Of a DNA stretch of 64,000 nucleotides, positions 1 through 8,110 are shown piece after piece. Made by a program: the position numbers and the translations under genes. The stretch's first letter is position 1. Each line of letters opens with the position of its first letter. The DNA is from CADEFX01 sp963806735. GTDB taxonomy: Bacteria; Pseudomonadota; Alphaproteobacteria; Rhizobiales; Hyphomicrobiaceae. Location: assembly GCA_963806735.1 (NCBI GenBank), contig CAWEBE010000062.1, positions 310,001-374,000 of the forward strand, in the 5' to 3' direction. The notes under the pieces are model-generated. The model saw nothing but the letters and a program-made list of their open reading frames with translations. It was not told where the DNA came from and searched no databases.

Positions 1-883
1 TGCGTTCTGGCCGGATTTGCGGGTGTCGATCTTGCCTGGAACAATGGTCCCAACACGTCCTCGGCGTTGCCGCCGGCGCACTACGATGTGCTGGAGCCCG
101 CAACGCGCAACGCGACGATCGCACTGCTCAAGGCAAGGGTCGAGGCGGGCGAAACACGGCGGGACCGAGTTCGAGCTTGCAGGCCTCGGATTCCATTGGC
201 CCAATGCCAGCATCACACATCGTCTGGAAAACACGCTCGGCTATAATCCTCTCCGACTTGGGCTCTACAGTAGTGCGACCGGTGCGCAGGACCACGTGGG
301 TCTGCCGGACCAGCGTAAGTTCGCTCCACTCATGCCATCCTACCGCTCGCGCATGGCGGACCTGTTGGGTTTGCGATTTATTGCAACCGGCGCACCGGTC
401 GAGCAGATCGACACGCGTCTGAGGCCGGGTGACCTGACATTCATTGCCCGCACGGCCGACGCCTACGTGTATGAGAACCCCAGGGCGCTGCCTCGCGTCC
501 TGTTCGCCCAAGAGGCCCGCAAGGCTGATTTCGATGCGCTGATCAAGACCGGTGTTTGGCCGGCGTTCGATCCAACGCGTGCGGTTTTGCTTGAAGAGGT
601 CGAGGAACGTGCCGAGCGCCGGATGGGTAGTGCGGCGATCAAGCACTACAGCAATACCGATATCGTCACAGACGCCGACAGCCCCGACGGTGGTTGGGTC
701 GTGCTCAACGATGTCTGGCAGCCCTGGTGGACGGCCACGCTCAATGAGCGCGATGTGCCGATCCTGCGCGCCAACGTGCTTTTCCGGGCGGTGCAAGTTC
801 CGCCCGGGAGGCATGTCGTTCGCTTTACATTCAGGCCGCTATACGGCGCATGGGCCGAGCTGACCGGCCGGACCCGTCGCTAA
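1..883 (+). CDS. YfhO-like membrane protein, C-terminal part (5' truncated by window edge, one frameshift)
   Basis: Only the C-terminal extracytoplasmic part is present. Frame 1 is coding from base 1 (residues CVLAGFAGVDLAWNNGPNTS...) to about 170, then coding moves to frame 2 (residues ELAGLGFHWPNAS...) and runs to the TAA at 881-883. Skipping one base near 171 gives a continuous reading (RRDRVELAGLGF). The sequence resembles the lumenal end of bacterial YfhO-type polytopic membrane proteins, a family linked to glycosylation of surface polymers: an 'ENTLGYNPLR' stretch, a 'DLLGLRFIAT' stretch, and a C-terminal domain with 'GGWVVLNDVWQPWWTATL' and 'VPPGRHVVRFTFRP'. These endings are shared with large lipid-linked-sugar membrane proteins. 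The transmembrane part lies outside the window. The nearby GtrA/GtrB-type genes fit a surface-glycan setting. The family call is moderately sure; the exact role is unknown. Confidence 0.6.
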   Translation, partial: AFWPDLRVSILPGTMVPTRPRRCRRRTTMCWSPQRATRRSHCSRQGSRRAKHGGTEFELAGLGFHWPNASITHRLENTLGYNPLRLGLYSSATGAQDHVGLPDQRKFAPLMPSYRSRMADLLGLRFIATGAPVEQIDTRLRPGDLTFIARTADAYVYENPRALPRVLFAQEARKADFDALIKTGVWPAFDPTRAVLLEEVEERAERRMGSAAIKHYSNTDIVTDADSPDGGWVVLNDVWQPWWTATLNERDVPILRANVLFRAVQVPPGRHVVRFTFRPLYGAWAELTGRTRR

Positions 884-884
884 A

Positions 885-939
885 GTGCGATCGGCCCACA
901 TGGAAGCGCCGCCGCTTCCATGTGGGCCGTGAATCGCAC
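885..939. repeat. Single-hairpin palindrome, member of the AGAGCAGG/GATTCACG repeat family
   Basis: A near-perfect inverted repeat starts 2 bases after the stop of the YfhO-like gene. Outer arms are GTGCGATCGG and CCGTGAATCGCAC; the inner stem is CCCACATGGAAGC with GCTTCCATGTGGG around a GCCGCC loop. It is the inverted counterpart of the second hairpin in the two units at 29966-30333, with base changes that keep pairing. It sits between convergent genes and could act as a bidirectional transcript end, although it has no T tract. Confidence 0.75.
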
Positions 940-968
940 GGCGAACAAGGCTCTGAGGCAGGCGTGCC

Positions 969-1601
969 TCAGAGTTGGTGCGCCATGCGCTCTTTCTTGG
1001 TCGACAGGTAGCGCTTGTTGTGCGGGGTCGGCTCGCAGATGACCGGCAGCCGCTCGACGACGACGATGCCCGCCGCGCGCAAGGCATCGACCTTGGCCGG
1101 GTTGTTGGTCAGCAGCCTGATCTTGGGAAAGCCTAGATCGAACAAAATCTGCGCTGCCAGATTGTAGTCGCGCGCGTCGATGGGCGCGCCGATCTCGACG
1201 TTGGCGTCGACCGTGTCGAGCCCCCGGTCCTGCAGAGCGTAAGCCTTGATCTTGTTGACGAGGCCGATACCGCGCCCCTCATGGTAGGGCAGATAGAGCA
1301 GGACGCCGTTCGGCACCCGAGTGATATGCTCCATCGCCGCTTGAAGTTGGGCGTAGCAGTCGCAGCGCAGCGAATGGAAGATGTCGCCGGTCACGCAGCC
1401 GCTGTGCACACGCACCACCGGCAGCAAGGCACTGTCATCCTCGTAGCCGTTGATCAGCGCGAGAGCCTGGCAGTTCGGATCCAGCCCCTGGTACGCACGC
1501 GCCTCGAGATGCAGCTCACGGCCTTGAAAATCGATGGGCAAAATCGTCTGCGCGGTCCAATCGATATCCAACTTGATTGATTTCACTGCACTCGATCTCA
1601 T
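969..1601 (-). CDS. ribA: GTP cyclohydrolase II
   Basis: Catalyses the first step of riboflavin synthesis: GTP to 2,5-diamino-6-ribosylamino-4(3H)-pyrimidinone 5'-phosphate, formate and pyrophosphate. The zinc-binding segment HSGCVTGDIFHSLRCDC keeps all three cysteines of the family, and the GTP-binding/catalytic segment EGRGIGLVNKIKAYALQD follows, then 'GLDTVDANVEIG' and a C-terminal 'LLTNNPAKVDALRAAGIVV'. At 210 residues it is a stand-alone GCH II with no DHBP synthase (RibB) domain. The frame is open to an ATG at 1631, but the ATG at 1601 has a strong GGAGG six bases upstream and is preferred. No FMN-riboswitch-like leader was seen upstream. Its neighbours are unrelated in function. Confidence 0.93.
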   Translation of the reverse strand: MRSSAVKSIKLDIDWTAQTILPIDFQGRELHLEARAYQGLDPNCQALALINGYEDDSALLPVVRVHSGCVTGDIFHSLRCDCYAQLQAAMEHITRVPNGVLLYLPYHEGRGIGLVNKIKAYALQDRGLDTVDANVEIGAPIDARDYNLAAQILFDLGFPKIRLLTNNPAKVDALRAAGIVVVERLPVICEPTPHNKRYLSTKKERMAHQL

Positions 1602-1875
1602 CCGCGCCTCCAGACGAAACGCCGGACGCATATGCCATCACGGCAATGGCCACGTAAAGGCGTTGCTTTTTCTACTAGTCGATTCATTTGACGGGTGTGT
1701 GCGAGAACCCCTGCATCCACGATCAGCGATGAAATCGCAATCACGCTTTGCTTTGGTCTTGCTTGTTAACCATTCACCTCACCCACCCGATGTCGCGCTC
1801 AGGTAAGCTTATCTTTGCTGAACCACAGATGAATGCCCGAGGGCTGAATAGTCGTGCTGGTGCCGTGGAGGGTTG

Positions 1876-2307
1876 TCAGCGGCGTCCGCGAAAGACGCCA
1901 AAGCGCATGGCCAGATACGAGAAGATTCCGGCGGCGACACAGCTCAAAGCAAGCGCGGCAAGTGGCCATGTCCCGGGCCGAAAAAGCAAAATTGATGCGA
2001 ACGTACCGTAGTTTATGGCTGCTGCGGTCCACGCCATGGCCGCGTAGCGGACAAACTCGGTAGCGGTCGGGCGTGACTGCAGCGCGAAGGTCAAGGTCCG
2101 GTGGGAGAGCCACGCCGCAACCATGGCCGCGCTGATGGCGAGCAGTCTTGCCAGTAACGGATGGAAATGCAGCAGCCGGATGCCGGCCTCCAGAACGGCC
2201 CCATCGACCAGGAAAGCGATCAAGCCCGAGGCGATGAAGCCGCCCCAATGGGCGGCGAGCGAGCGTCGCCCATTGTCGTCGGCTGGAGCAACATTGTCGC
2301 CCGTCAT
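1876..2307 (-). CDS. GtrA family membrane protein
   Basis: A 143-residue protein with four predicted membrane segments (about residues 24-44, 52-70, 88-108 and 114-134). It matches the GtrA pattern: 'FIASGLIAFLVDGAVLEAGI' in helix 1, 'AISAAMVAAWLSHRTLTF' (the conserved NR/HRxWTF-like turn), and a C-terminal 'YLAMRFGVFRGRR' resembling the family's 'YFLNRKWVF' end. GtrA-type proteins are proposed to flip or present undecaprenyl-linked sugars made by a GtrB-type glycosyltransferase, and one is encoded two genes upstream (2311-4227 block). It starts 3 bases after a TGA that would end the deacetylase gene, so the three genes form one operon on the minus strand. It overlaps the read-through frame of that deacetylase. 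Confidence 0.8.
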   Translation of the reverse strand: MTGDNVAPADDNGRRSLAAHWGGFIASGLIAFLVDGAVLEAGIRLLHFHPLLARLLAISAAMVAAWLSHRTLTFALQSRPTATEFVRYAAMAWTAAAINYGTFASILLFRPGTWPLAALALSCVAAGIFSYLAMRFGVFRGRR

Positions 2308-2310
2308 GTC

Positions 2311-3193
2311 TCAGAACTCGCTTCCAGTCGACGGGCAGACCATCTTTCTCGCGTTCGGGCCGCCACAGAAGGGAAGGCAGGGCCGTATAGCGCGCGATCG
2401 CGTCATACTCATCCTCCCTTCGCGCGAGAATAGGATCGATTTTGCGTAGCGTGTCGTCAACGTGACCGGGGTGGCACATGACGAGGTGGCGCCCGGTTGC
2501 TGCCGACAATGCCGCAGTGAGCTCCTGCGTGTAGGATTTGCGGCGATCGAAGGGGGAAACTCCCGCGAAGCTTGTATTGATGGTGAAGCCAAGCGCGCGC
2601 GCCGCGCGGCCAAACCCGAAAGAGAGAAGGGCAATCAGCAAGGACTTACCCACGGCTGAGTTGCGTGCGAAGACCTTCGATGGATGGTCCGCGGGATTAC
2701 GCACCAGCGGTAGCCGGTCAGGAAAGTAAGCGGCTAGTGCCGCAAGAACCCCGTCTCGCACTCTTGGCAGTGCATGGACATGTTGATGGCCATCGACATG
2801 ATCCGGCGCGAAGCCCAGTTCGCTTTCGAAGCGCGTAAGCTGGCGCGTAACCTCGGCGGCGATCTCGTCGCCATGGATGCGGCGCGAGAGCGCCAGCGCG
2901 AGGAGCGTGCGGAGGCTGGGTAAGCGGCCGTCGGGGGCAACGGACGGCATCGGACCGAGGGGGGGGCCGAATGTCAGATTGATGTGCAGACCGACGGCGA
3001 TGCGGTCGCGGACTGCGCGCAGCCGCCGCGCGTCGTCAGGCCACCGGTCGAGAGTTACAATGGCGCTGGTCGCCGAAAGTCTCTCTCGTCCGGCAAGCTC
3101 CAGAATCGCCTCCGAGATGCCCGTGCCCATTGCATAGTCATCGGCGCAAAGAATGACTTGATGCCGGCCTTCGCGAGCTGGTGCTGCTGTCAC
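2311..3193 (-). CDS. ChbG/YdjC-family (HpnK-like) carbohydrate deacetylase, probable frameshift near the 3' end
   Basis: The N-terminus has the family metal site 'VILCADDYAMGTGISEAI' (two aspartates), with 'GLHINLTFGPPL' and 'DHVDGHQHVHALP' supplying histidines. These are hallmarks of the YdjC/ChbG TIM-barrel deacetylases acting on acetylated sugars, including HpnK of hopanoid biosynthesis. GTG at 3193-3191 overlaps the TGA of the upstream glycosyltransferase (GTGA), showing translational coupling. The reading frame has no stop until 1799, so it would run through the whole downstream GtrA gene. A TGA at 2313-2311, one frame away and 3 bases before the GtrA ATG, looks like the original stop, so an extra base near 2318 is suspected (ending ...VDWKEF). 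Without a shift the protein would be 464 residues, too long for the family (about 250-300). Confidence 0.75.
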
Positions 3194-4227
3194 TGCTCGG
3201 CGCCCTTTGCGCTCGCCGATGGCTTGTCCGGGGTAGCGGCGGTCAGGTTGCCGACGGTCTCAGCCACGATGAACAGCGGGCGGCCTTTCACCTCCTCGTA
3301 CACACGCCCGAGGTATTCACCGATGACGCCCAATGAAATGAGTTGCACGCCGGCAAAAAACATGACGGAGACGATGAGCGACGGAAAACCTGGAACATCA
3401 ATACCATAGACAAGCGTCGTGATCATAAACACCAACGAGTAGAGGAGGGCAAAGGCCGCCACGAGGAGCCCTAGATAGGACCAGACGCGCAGCGGCATGG
3501 TTGTGAATGAGGCCAAGCCATCCAGGGCAAATTGCAACAGCTGGCGCGGGCGCCAGCGTGATTGGCCATCGCTGCGCATCTGCACATCGTAGGGCACGCC
3601 GATCGATTTGAATCCGATCCAGGCATAGAGGCCTTTGTTGAACCGGGCGCGCTCGCCCATGCGGTTGAGGACATCTATCGCTTTGCGGTCGATCAGGCGG
3701 AAATCTCCCGCGCCGTCGGGTAGCTCCGTGCCAGAAACCGATCGAAAGAGCTTGTAGAACGTGCGTGCTGCCCACCTGTGGAGCGCCGTGTCGGTCTGCC
3801 GGTCCGTCCTCTGCCCGTACACGATGTCGAAGCCGCGGTCCCACCGCGCTACAAACTCGGCGATCAGCTCAGGGGGGTGCTGCAGATCACCGTCCATCAC
3901 CACCGCAGCATCACCAGATGCGAATCTGAGACCCGCGGCTACGGCGATCTCCTTGCCGAAGTTGCGGCTGAGCGACAAAGCCTTGAAGCGGGGGTCACGG
4001 GCATGCAGCGCGCGCAATGCGTAAAGCGTGGTGTCCGTGGAGCCGTCGTCGACGAAAATCACATCCCAGGTTCGGCCGAGTCGCTCCAATGCGGCTCGCA
4101 AGCGCTGCTCCAGTGTCGTCAGGCCGCCAGCTTCGTTGAGAACCGGAATCACGACGGTGAGAGACCGCTTCCCTGCGTCTGCTGTCGCCGCGTCATCGCC
4201 GTGACTCTCGGAATGGGTCTGCAGCAC
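3190..4227 (-). CDS. Family 2 glycosyltransferase, GtrB/DPM1-like polyprenyl-phosphate sugar transferase
   Basis: The GT-A catalytic domain contains 'LTVVIPVLNEAGG', 'VIFVDDGSTD', 'LSRNFGKE' and the metal-binding 'VVMDGDLQHPPE', all typical of dolichyl/undecaprenyl-phosphate glucosyl- or mannosyltransferases. Two C-terminal membrane segments follow (about residues 243-265 and 277-300), then the conserved 'IGEYLGRVYEEVKGRPLFIV'. The product is expected to load a sugar from a nucleotide donor onto undecaprenyl phosphate at the inner membrane. The frame opens with TTG at 4233, but a GGAGG at 4240-4236 is correctly spaced (8 bases) for the GTG at 4227, which is chosen here. It is the first gene of the GtrB-ChbG-GtrA operon. 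An inverted TTAGAA/TTCTAA box lies about 215 bases upstream. Confidence 0.88.
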   Translation of the reverse strand: MLQTHSESHGDDAATADAGKRSLTVVIPVLNEAGGLTTLEQRLRAALERLGRTWDVIFVDDGSTDTTLYALRALHARDPRFKALSLSRNFGKEIAVAAGLRFASGDAAVVMDGDLQHPPELIAEFVARWDRGFDIVYGQRTDRQTDTALHRWAARTFYKLFRSVSGTELPDGAGDFRLIDRKAIDVLNRMGERARFNKGLYAWIGFKSIGVPYDVQMRSDGQSRWRPRQLLQFALDGLASFTTMPLRVWSYLGLLVAAFALLYSLVFMITTLVYGIDVPGFPSLIVSVMFFAGVQLISLGVIGEYLGRVYEEVKGRPLFIVAETVGNLTAATPDKPSASAKGAEQ

Positions 4228-4443
4228 GGTCAAAGCCTCCGTTTCATGTGCGCGTCTGTAATGGATTTGAGCGCAATGCAGAAGCTCTGCCGGGCTTCGG
4301 GCGGAGGCCGAAGTGCAAGGCCCTCGGCTGCGAGGTTGGGATTCTTCGTGGCAATGCTATTTCAAGGCATCCTCGGCTACCTGCTGTCTGTACCTTGTGT
4401 ATTCGAGAGAGTCGCTTCGCCAAGAGGGCAGTTGAGAAATACA

Positions 4444-4458
4444 TTAGAATTGTTCTAA
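4444..4458. promoter_or_regulatory. Perfect TTAGAA-N3-TTCTAA inverted repeat (candidate Irr/iron-control box)
   Basis: TTAGAATTGTTCTAA is a perfect 6-3-6 inverted repeat in an otherwise G+C-rich region, between the glycosyltransferase start and the amidohydrolase stop. The half-site resembles the iron control element bound by Irr in alphaproteobacteria. A near copy with one mismatch lies upstream of the ferric-iron transporter at 58807. Function is inferred from resemblance only. Confidence 0.4.
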
Positions 4459-4467
4459 CTATGCCGT

Positions 4468-5706
4468 CTAGCGATCTGCGCGCGCCACGACTGCACGCAG
4501 CAACACGTTGGCCGCCTGTGTCGCATGCTCCTCTGTCATGTCCTCGGCCTCATTGTGCGAGATGCCATCCTTGCAGGGCGCAAAGATCATGGTCGTCGGG
4601 CAGATCGATGCCATGTTGTAGGCGTCGTGTCCCGCCTCCGACCGCAGGTCCATCGTGGCGAGACCGAGCTGAGCGGCGGCTGCACGGACCAGTGCAATCA
4701 GTTCCGCATCGAATGCAATGCCACCGAACCCCCACCGCTCCGCGATCTGAATACGACACCGGCCCCGCCGCGCACAGTCGGGAAGTGCGATGTCAATCTC
4801 CGCCATCATGCGCTCCAACATCCCCGGATCGGGATGGCGCATGTCGCAGAACAGGCTGGCGCGTTCGCTTATGATGCCGGGCAGGTTCGGCCAGAGGTCG
4901 AGGCGGGCGGCCGTGGTCTTGCCCTCACTCGCGGCATAGCGCCAGCCAATCTCGTCGATGGCGACTGCGACGTGCGCAGCTCCAACAAGCGCATTCCGCC
5001 GCCGCTCCATGGGTGTGGGCCCGACATGGGCGGTCTCGCCAATAATCTCGATGCGCATGCCGCGGGTAGGAAAGCCGCCGGTAACGATCCCGATCGGTAC
5101 GCCGGCCGCGTCGAGCCGTGGCCCCTGCTCGATGTGCAGCTCGAAATAGGCGTCTATAAGCCGACCGCCGACAGGCACGCTGCCGGCATAGCCGATGCGC
5201 GTAAGCTCGTCGCCGAGACGCAGGCCGTCCTTGTCTGCTCGCGCGTTGGCCCATTCGACTGTCTGCTGGCCAGCGAAAACTTGTGACGCCAGCATCGGCG
5301 GGTAGAACCGCGCGCCTTCCTCGTTGGTCCAGTTCACGACCTCGATGGCGCGCCGCGTGGCGATGCCTCTGTCCTCGAGCGTGCGCAGAACCTCGAGCCC
5401 GGCAAGCACGCCCAGGATGCCGTCGAAACGGCCGCCTGCCGCTTGCGTATCGAGATGACTGCCGATCAGCACCGGCGCCAGATCGGGATCGGTGCCGTCG
5501 CGGCGCGCGAACATGTTGCCGAGCCGGTCGACGCCTAAAGCAAACCCGCGCTCTGCCACCCATTGCGCAAAAAGATCGCGCATGCGCTTGTCGTCGTCGG
5601 TGAGCGTCAGTCTCCGCAAGCCACCGTTGGGCCCGCGACCGATCGCGGCTGATGCCCCGATGCTGGCCCACAGGCGTTCGCCGTCGATCGATAGGTTGGT
5701 TTGCAC
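4468..5706 (-). CDS. Zn-dependent hydantoinase/carbamoylase family amidase (M20-type)
   Basis: 412 residues, the normal length for N-carbamoyl-L-amino-acid hydrolases, beta-ureidopropionases and allantoate amidohydrolases. Family motifs in order: 'LIGSHLDTQAAGGRFDGILG' (first metal His and the bridging Asp), 'NWTNEEGARF' (catalytic Glu pair), 'ELHIEQGPRLD' (metal His), 'PTRGMRIEIIGETAHVGPTPM' (dimerisation/lid domain), 'RSEAGHDAYNMA' and 'CKDGISHNEAE' near the C-terminus with the last metal His. The metal ligands and catalytic residues are all present, so it should be active. It would release ammonia and CO2 from a carbamoyl or ureido substrate; the precise substrate cannot be read from the sequence. 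The GTG start at 5706 has an AGGAA upstream. It lies 23 bases after the CysC-fusion gene on the same strand and may be co-transcribed. Confidence 0.88.
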   Translation of the reverse strand: MQTNLSIDGERLWASIGASAAIGRGPNGGLRRLTLTDDDKRMRDLFAQWVAERGFALGVDRLGNMFARRDGTDPDLAPVLIGSHLDTQAAGGRFDGILGVLAGLEVLRTLEDRGIATRRAIEVVNWTNEEGARFYPPMLASQVFAGQQTVEWANARADKDGLRLGDELTRIGYAGSVPVGGRLIDAYFELHIEQGPRLDAAGVPIGIVTGGFPTRGMRIEIIGETAHVGPTPMERRRNALVGAAHVAVAIDEIGWRYAASEGKTTAARLDLWPNLPGIISERASLFCDMRHPDPGMLERMMAEIDIALPDCARRGRCRIQIAERWGFGGIAFDAELIALVRAAAAQLGLATMDLRSEAGHDAYNMASICPTTMIFAPCKDGISHNEAEDMTEEHATQAANVLLRAVVARADR

Positions 5707-5729
5707 GCGCGTTCCTGCAGTTTTCTATG

Positions 5730-7361
5730 TCAAGGAGCCAGATCTACCATTCCGCGCCGTGCCAGCTCTCTGAGAATTTGCTCCACCAGCGCTTCCGGCG
5801 ACGAGCCGCCGCCGGCGAGGCGCAACTCGGCGCGCTCCGGCGGCTCGTAGGGGCTGTCGATGCCTGTGAAATTCTTGAGCTGGCCTGCGCGCGCCTTCCT
5901 GTAGAGACCCTTGGGGTCGCGTTGCTCGCAGACATCTATGGGCGTGTCGACATAGATCTCGAGAAACTCTCCAGGCGCAAACAGTGCGCGCGCCATGTCC
6001 CGCTCGGCGCGAAATGGTGAGATAAAAGACACCATAACGATGAGGCCGGCATCCACGAACAGCTTGGACACTTCCGCGATGCGGCGGATGTTCTCCACGC
6101 GGTCCGCATCGGTGAAGCCGAGATCGCGGTTGAGCCCGTGGCGGACATTATCGCCGTCGAGCGTATAGGTGTGGCGGCTCCCGGCGTTGAGACGCTTCTC
6201 GAGCAGGCTGGCCACCGTGGACTTGCCGCTACCGGAAAGGCCGGTGAACCAAAGGCAGCACGGTCGCTGATCCTTGAGGGCGGCGCGTGCCGCCTTGTCG
6301 ACCGCCAGCGCCTGCCAATGGATGTTGGTCGCGCGCCGAAGCGTGAACTGGATGTCACCGACGCCGAGAATATCACCCGTGCCAGGGTCCTCGATGGTGA
6401 AACGATTGAGTCCGCCAGCAGCGGGGTGCCCTGGGACAGCCTGGTCGAAGATGAGCGGGGAGGCAAAGGACACGTTGCAAAGTCCGACGTCGCCGCGTTC
6501 GAGCCGCCGGGCCGCAATAGGATTGAGATCAGTGGGATTGATCTTGTGCTTTAGCGCGCCGATCTGCGCGGTTGTGGATTGGCCGGCGAGGCCAAGCCGA
6601 TATGGGCGACCGGGCAGGAGCGGGTGGTCGTCGAGCCAGACGATGTGGGCGGCGACTTGATCGGCGTGCTCCGGCCTGGCATTTGCCGCCGCCAGAACCT
6701 GACCGGGCTCGCAAGTGACTGGTGTGTCGAGATGAATAACTCGGTTCGCTCCGCCTTCGAGGGCCGTCCCGACGCGGGCGACAACGGCTCGCGTCGCTTG
6801 AGGTAGGAGCACGACTTCAAGGCCGGGCCTGGCGACGCCAGCAACGACTGAGCCCGATACGGTGGCGTCCTGTGCTCTGCTCAAAGTGATAGACAGGCGG
6901 AAGGGACCCGCCACATTGCGCTCGCCAATGCGCCGGATGGCTTGGTCGATGGCACCCGGCAGATCATGCGCGGCGGCGATTACAACTGGTTGGCTGGCGC
7001 CGAGAGTCTCGGTGTAGGCCTCGACCGCCTGCTTTGCCTCCCCGTCTCCCGACGTCGCGACGACGATCGGCAGCTCGCCGTGCAGGTGCCAGGCAAGCAG
7101 ACAGATGTGCTGAGCAGCCGGGGTGAAACCGTCGCCAGCGATGGCGAGCACCGCGATGTCTGCAGCGGCAAGCAACTTGAGCAGCTCGCCCGTCACGGCT
7201 GCCGGACCGGGGAACTCGCTTAGGATAGCGGTACCCTGGCCCCCCATCCGCTTGAGGTCCAGACCAAGCGCCGCAGCCGTGCTGCCAACGAGCACAAGGG
7301 AAACGGCTGTTGGGGTCAGTTGCTCAGGACACGACTGCCGTCCCGCTTCGCTTGTACCCAC
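5730..7361 (-). CDS. cysC: Adenylylsulfate kinase (CysC) fused to a CysN-like protein with a degenerate GTPase domain
   Basis: The C-terminal domain (about residues 355-543) is a complete APS kinase: Walker A 'GLSGSGKST', 'LDGDNVRHGLNRDLGF', 'ENIRRIAEVSKLF', 'FISPFRAERDMAR' and 'CEQRDPKGLYRKARAG'. It phosphorylates adenylylsulfate to PAPS. Ahead of it are elongation-factor-like domains 2 and 3 of CysN/NodQ ('ISGSVV...PGLEVVLLP', 'HADQVAAHIVWLDDHPLLPGRPY', 'GALKHKINPTDLNP', 'IGLCNVSF'-like residues). The first about 170 residues are where the CysN GTPase domain should be, but no GHVDHGKST P-loop, DTPGH or NKxD motif can be found. Normal NodQ-type CysNC proteins are about 620-640 residues; this is 543. 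No cysD lies in the window. The GTG start at 7361 has GGGG upstream. The kinase is probably active; the sulfurylase-activating part is probably not. Confidence 0.85.
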   Translation of the reverse strand: MGTSEAGRQSCPEQLTPTAVSLVLVGSTAAALGLDLKRMGGQGTAILSEFPGPAAVTGELLKLLAAADIAVLAIAGDGFTPAAQHICLLAWHLHGELPIVVATSGDGEAKQAVEAYTETLGASQPVVIAAAHDLPGAIDQAIRRIGERNVAGPFRLSITLSRAQDATVSGSVVAGVARPGLEVVLLPQATRAVVARVGTALEGGANRVIHLDTPVTCEPGQVLAAANARPEHADQVAAHIVWLDDHPLLPGRPYRLGLAGQSTTAQIGALKHKINPTDLNPIAARRLERGDVGLCNVSFASPLIFDQAVPGHPAAGGLNRFTIEDPGTGDILGVGDIQFTLRRATNIHWQALAVDKAARAALKDQRPCCLWFTGLSGSGKSTVASLLEKRLNAGSRHTYTLDGDNVRHGLNRDLGFTDADRVENIRRIAEVSKLFVDAGLIVMVSFISPFRAERDMARALFAPGEFLEIYVDTPIDVCEQRDPKGLYRKARAGQLKNFTGIDSPYEPPERAELRLAGGGSSPEALVEQILRELARRGMVDLAP

Positions 7362-7749
7362 CTGTCAATCCCCTTCGCCCCTGGCCCCGCTGTTCGCAAT
7401 CCGGCTGCTTTAGGCATGTAGAAAGAAACCGGCAATGCGACCGTTTGAGGTTGTATCGCAGGCGGTTGCCCGTCTCTCCGGTAGTGCCCGCCTCCACAAC
7501 CTTGGCTCGCCATAAGCCTCAAGCAAAATCGCAAGCCGCTGAGATCAGCGGGCTAGAGGCGTTTGGGCGTCGCGGGGCGACCCATTGCCCTAGGGCTCCT
7601 GAAAACAAATGTACACCGATTGAAATCAGCTATTGGCATCGGAGAGCCGCAGCGTTTGGGCATGCTCTGGGCATGTCCCGAGCAGGTGCGAGGGGTTCAG
7701 CAGGTTCGGGGAGGTGCAGTTGTATAGAGGGTGATTCCGGAGTCACAGA
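7362..7749. other. Gene-free stretch upstream of the CysC fusion
   Basis: No frame in this stretch resembles a known protein or has consistent coding character. A short hairpin (CCGCTG-AGAT-CAGCGG near 7541-7556) is visible. The promoter of the minus-strand CysC fusion should lie at its left end. Nothing else was recognised. Confidence 0.4.
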
Positions 7750-8110
7750 TATATAGGCATTCGCCTATGAGGCGAATGCGGCTCGTTGCGAATCAGGGTA
7801 GCGGGGCGTACCAATTTGGTAACGACAAAGAAAAAGGGTGGGAGCCAAGACCCTTCAGATAGTAGCTCCGTTTGGACCGGAGTGACCCGATTGCCCGCCG
7901 CCGTTGAGCGTCCCTTGTGGAGGAGGACGTTGCCAGAGACCTGATAAGCATTGGGATCGGTGTATGAGACCGATACCCCCTCGGATACAGGTCCAAACTA
8001 TGACGATTCGCATTTGTGACCGGTCTTAAAAGATTAAGGCCGCGTAAAGGCGTGCGCGAGCGTGCTGCTCTTGCCACATCTGTTGTATAGCCCTGCTTCG
8101 GCGGGGCTTT
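7750..8110 (+). ncRNA. Candidate structured non-coding RNA ending at an intrinsic terminator
   Basis: About 350 bases with no plausible coding frame but many nested inverted repeats. They are: hairpin 7757-7779 (GCATTCGCC/GGCGAATGC); palindrome 7809-7821 (TACCAA/TTGGTA); AAGGGT 7834-7839 with ACCCTT 7850-7855; a 9-bp perfect long-range stem GTTTGGACC (7870-7878) with GGTCCAAAC (7990-7998); and, inside it, two hairpins, 7907-7913/7925-7931 and 7953-7961/7969-7978. This is a three-way-junction layout. A textbook terminator ends the region at 8089-8111. It matches no RNA family I can name (not tmRNA, RNase P or SRP RNA by their landmarks). It could instead be the leader of the zinc-ribbon gene at 8127. 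Strand is assigned from the terminator. Confidence 0.4.

Noticed and set aside
1602..1875. Possible FMN riboswitch upstream of ribA
   Set aside because: No RFN-element conserved blocks were found in either orientation.
7310..7756. 148-codon plus-strand frame in the gap upstream of the CysC fusion
   Set aside because: It overlaps the CysC start region, has no ribosome site and a low-complexity Arg/Pro composition.
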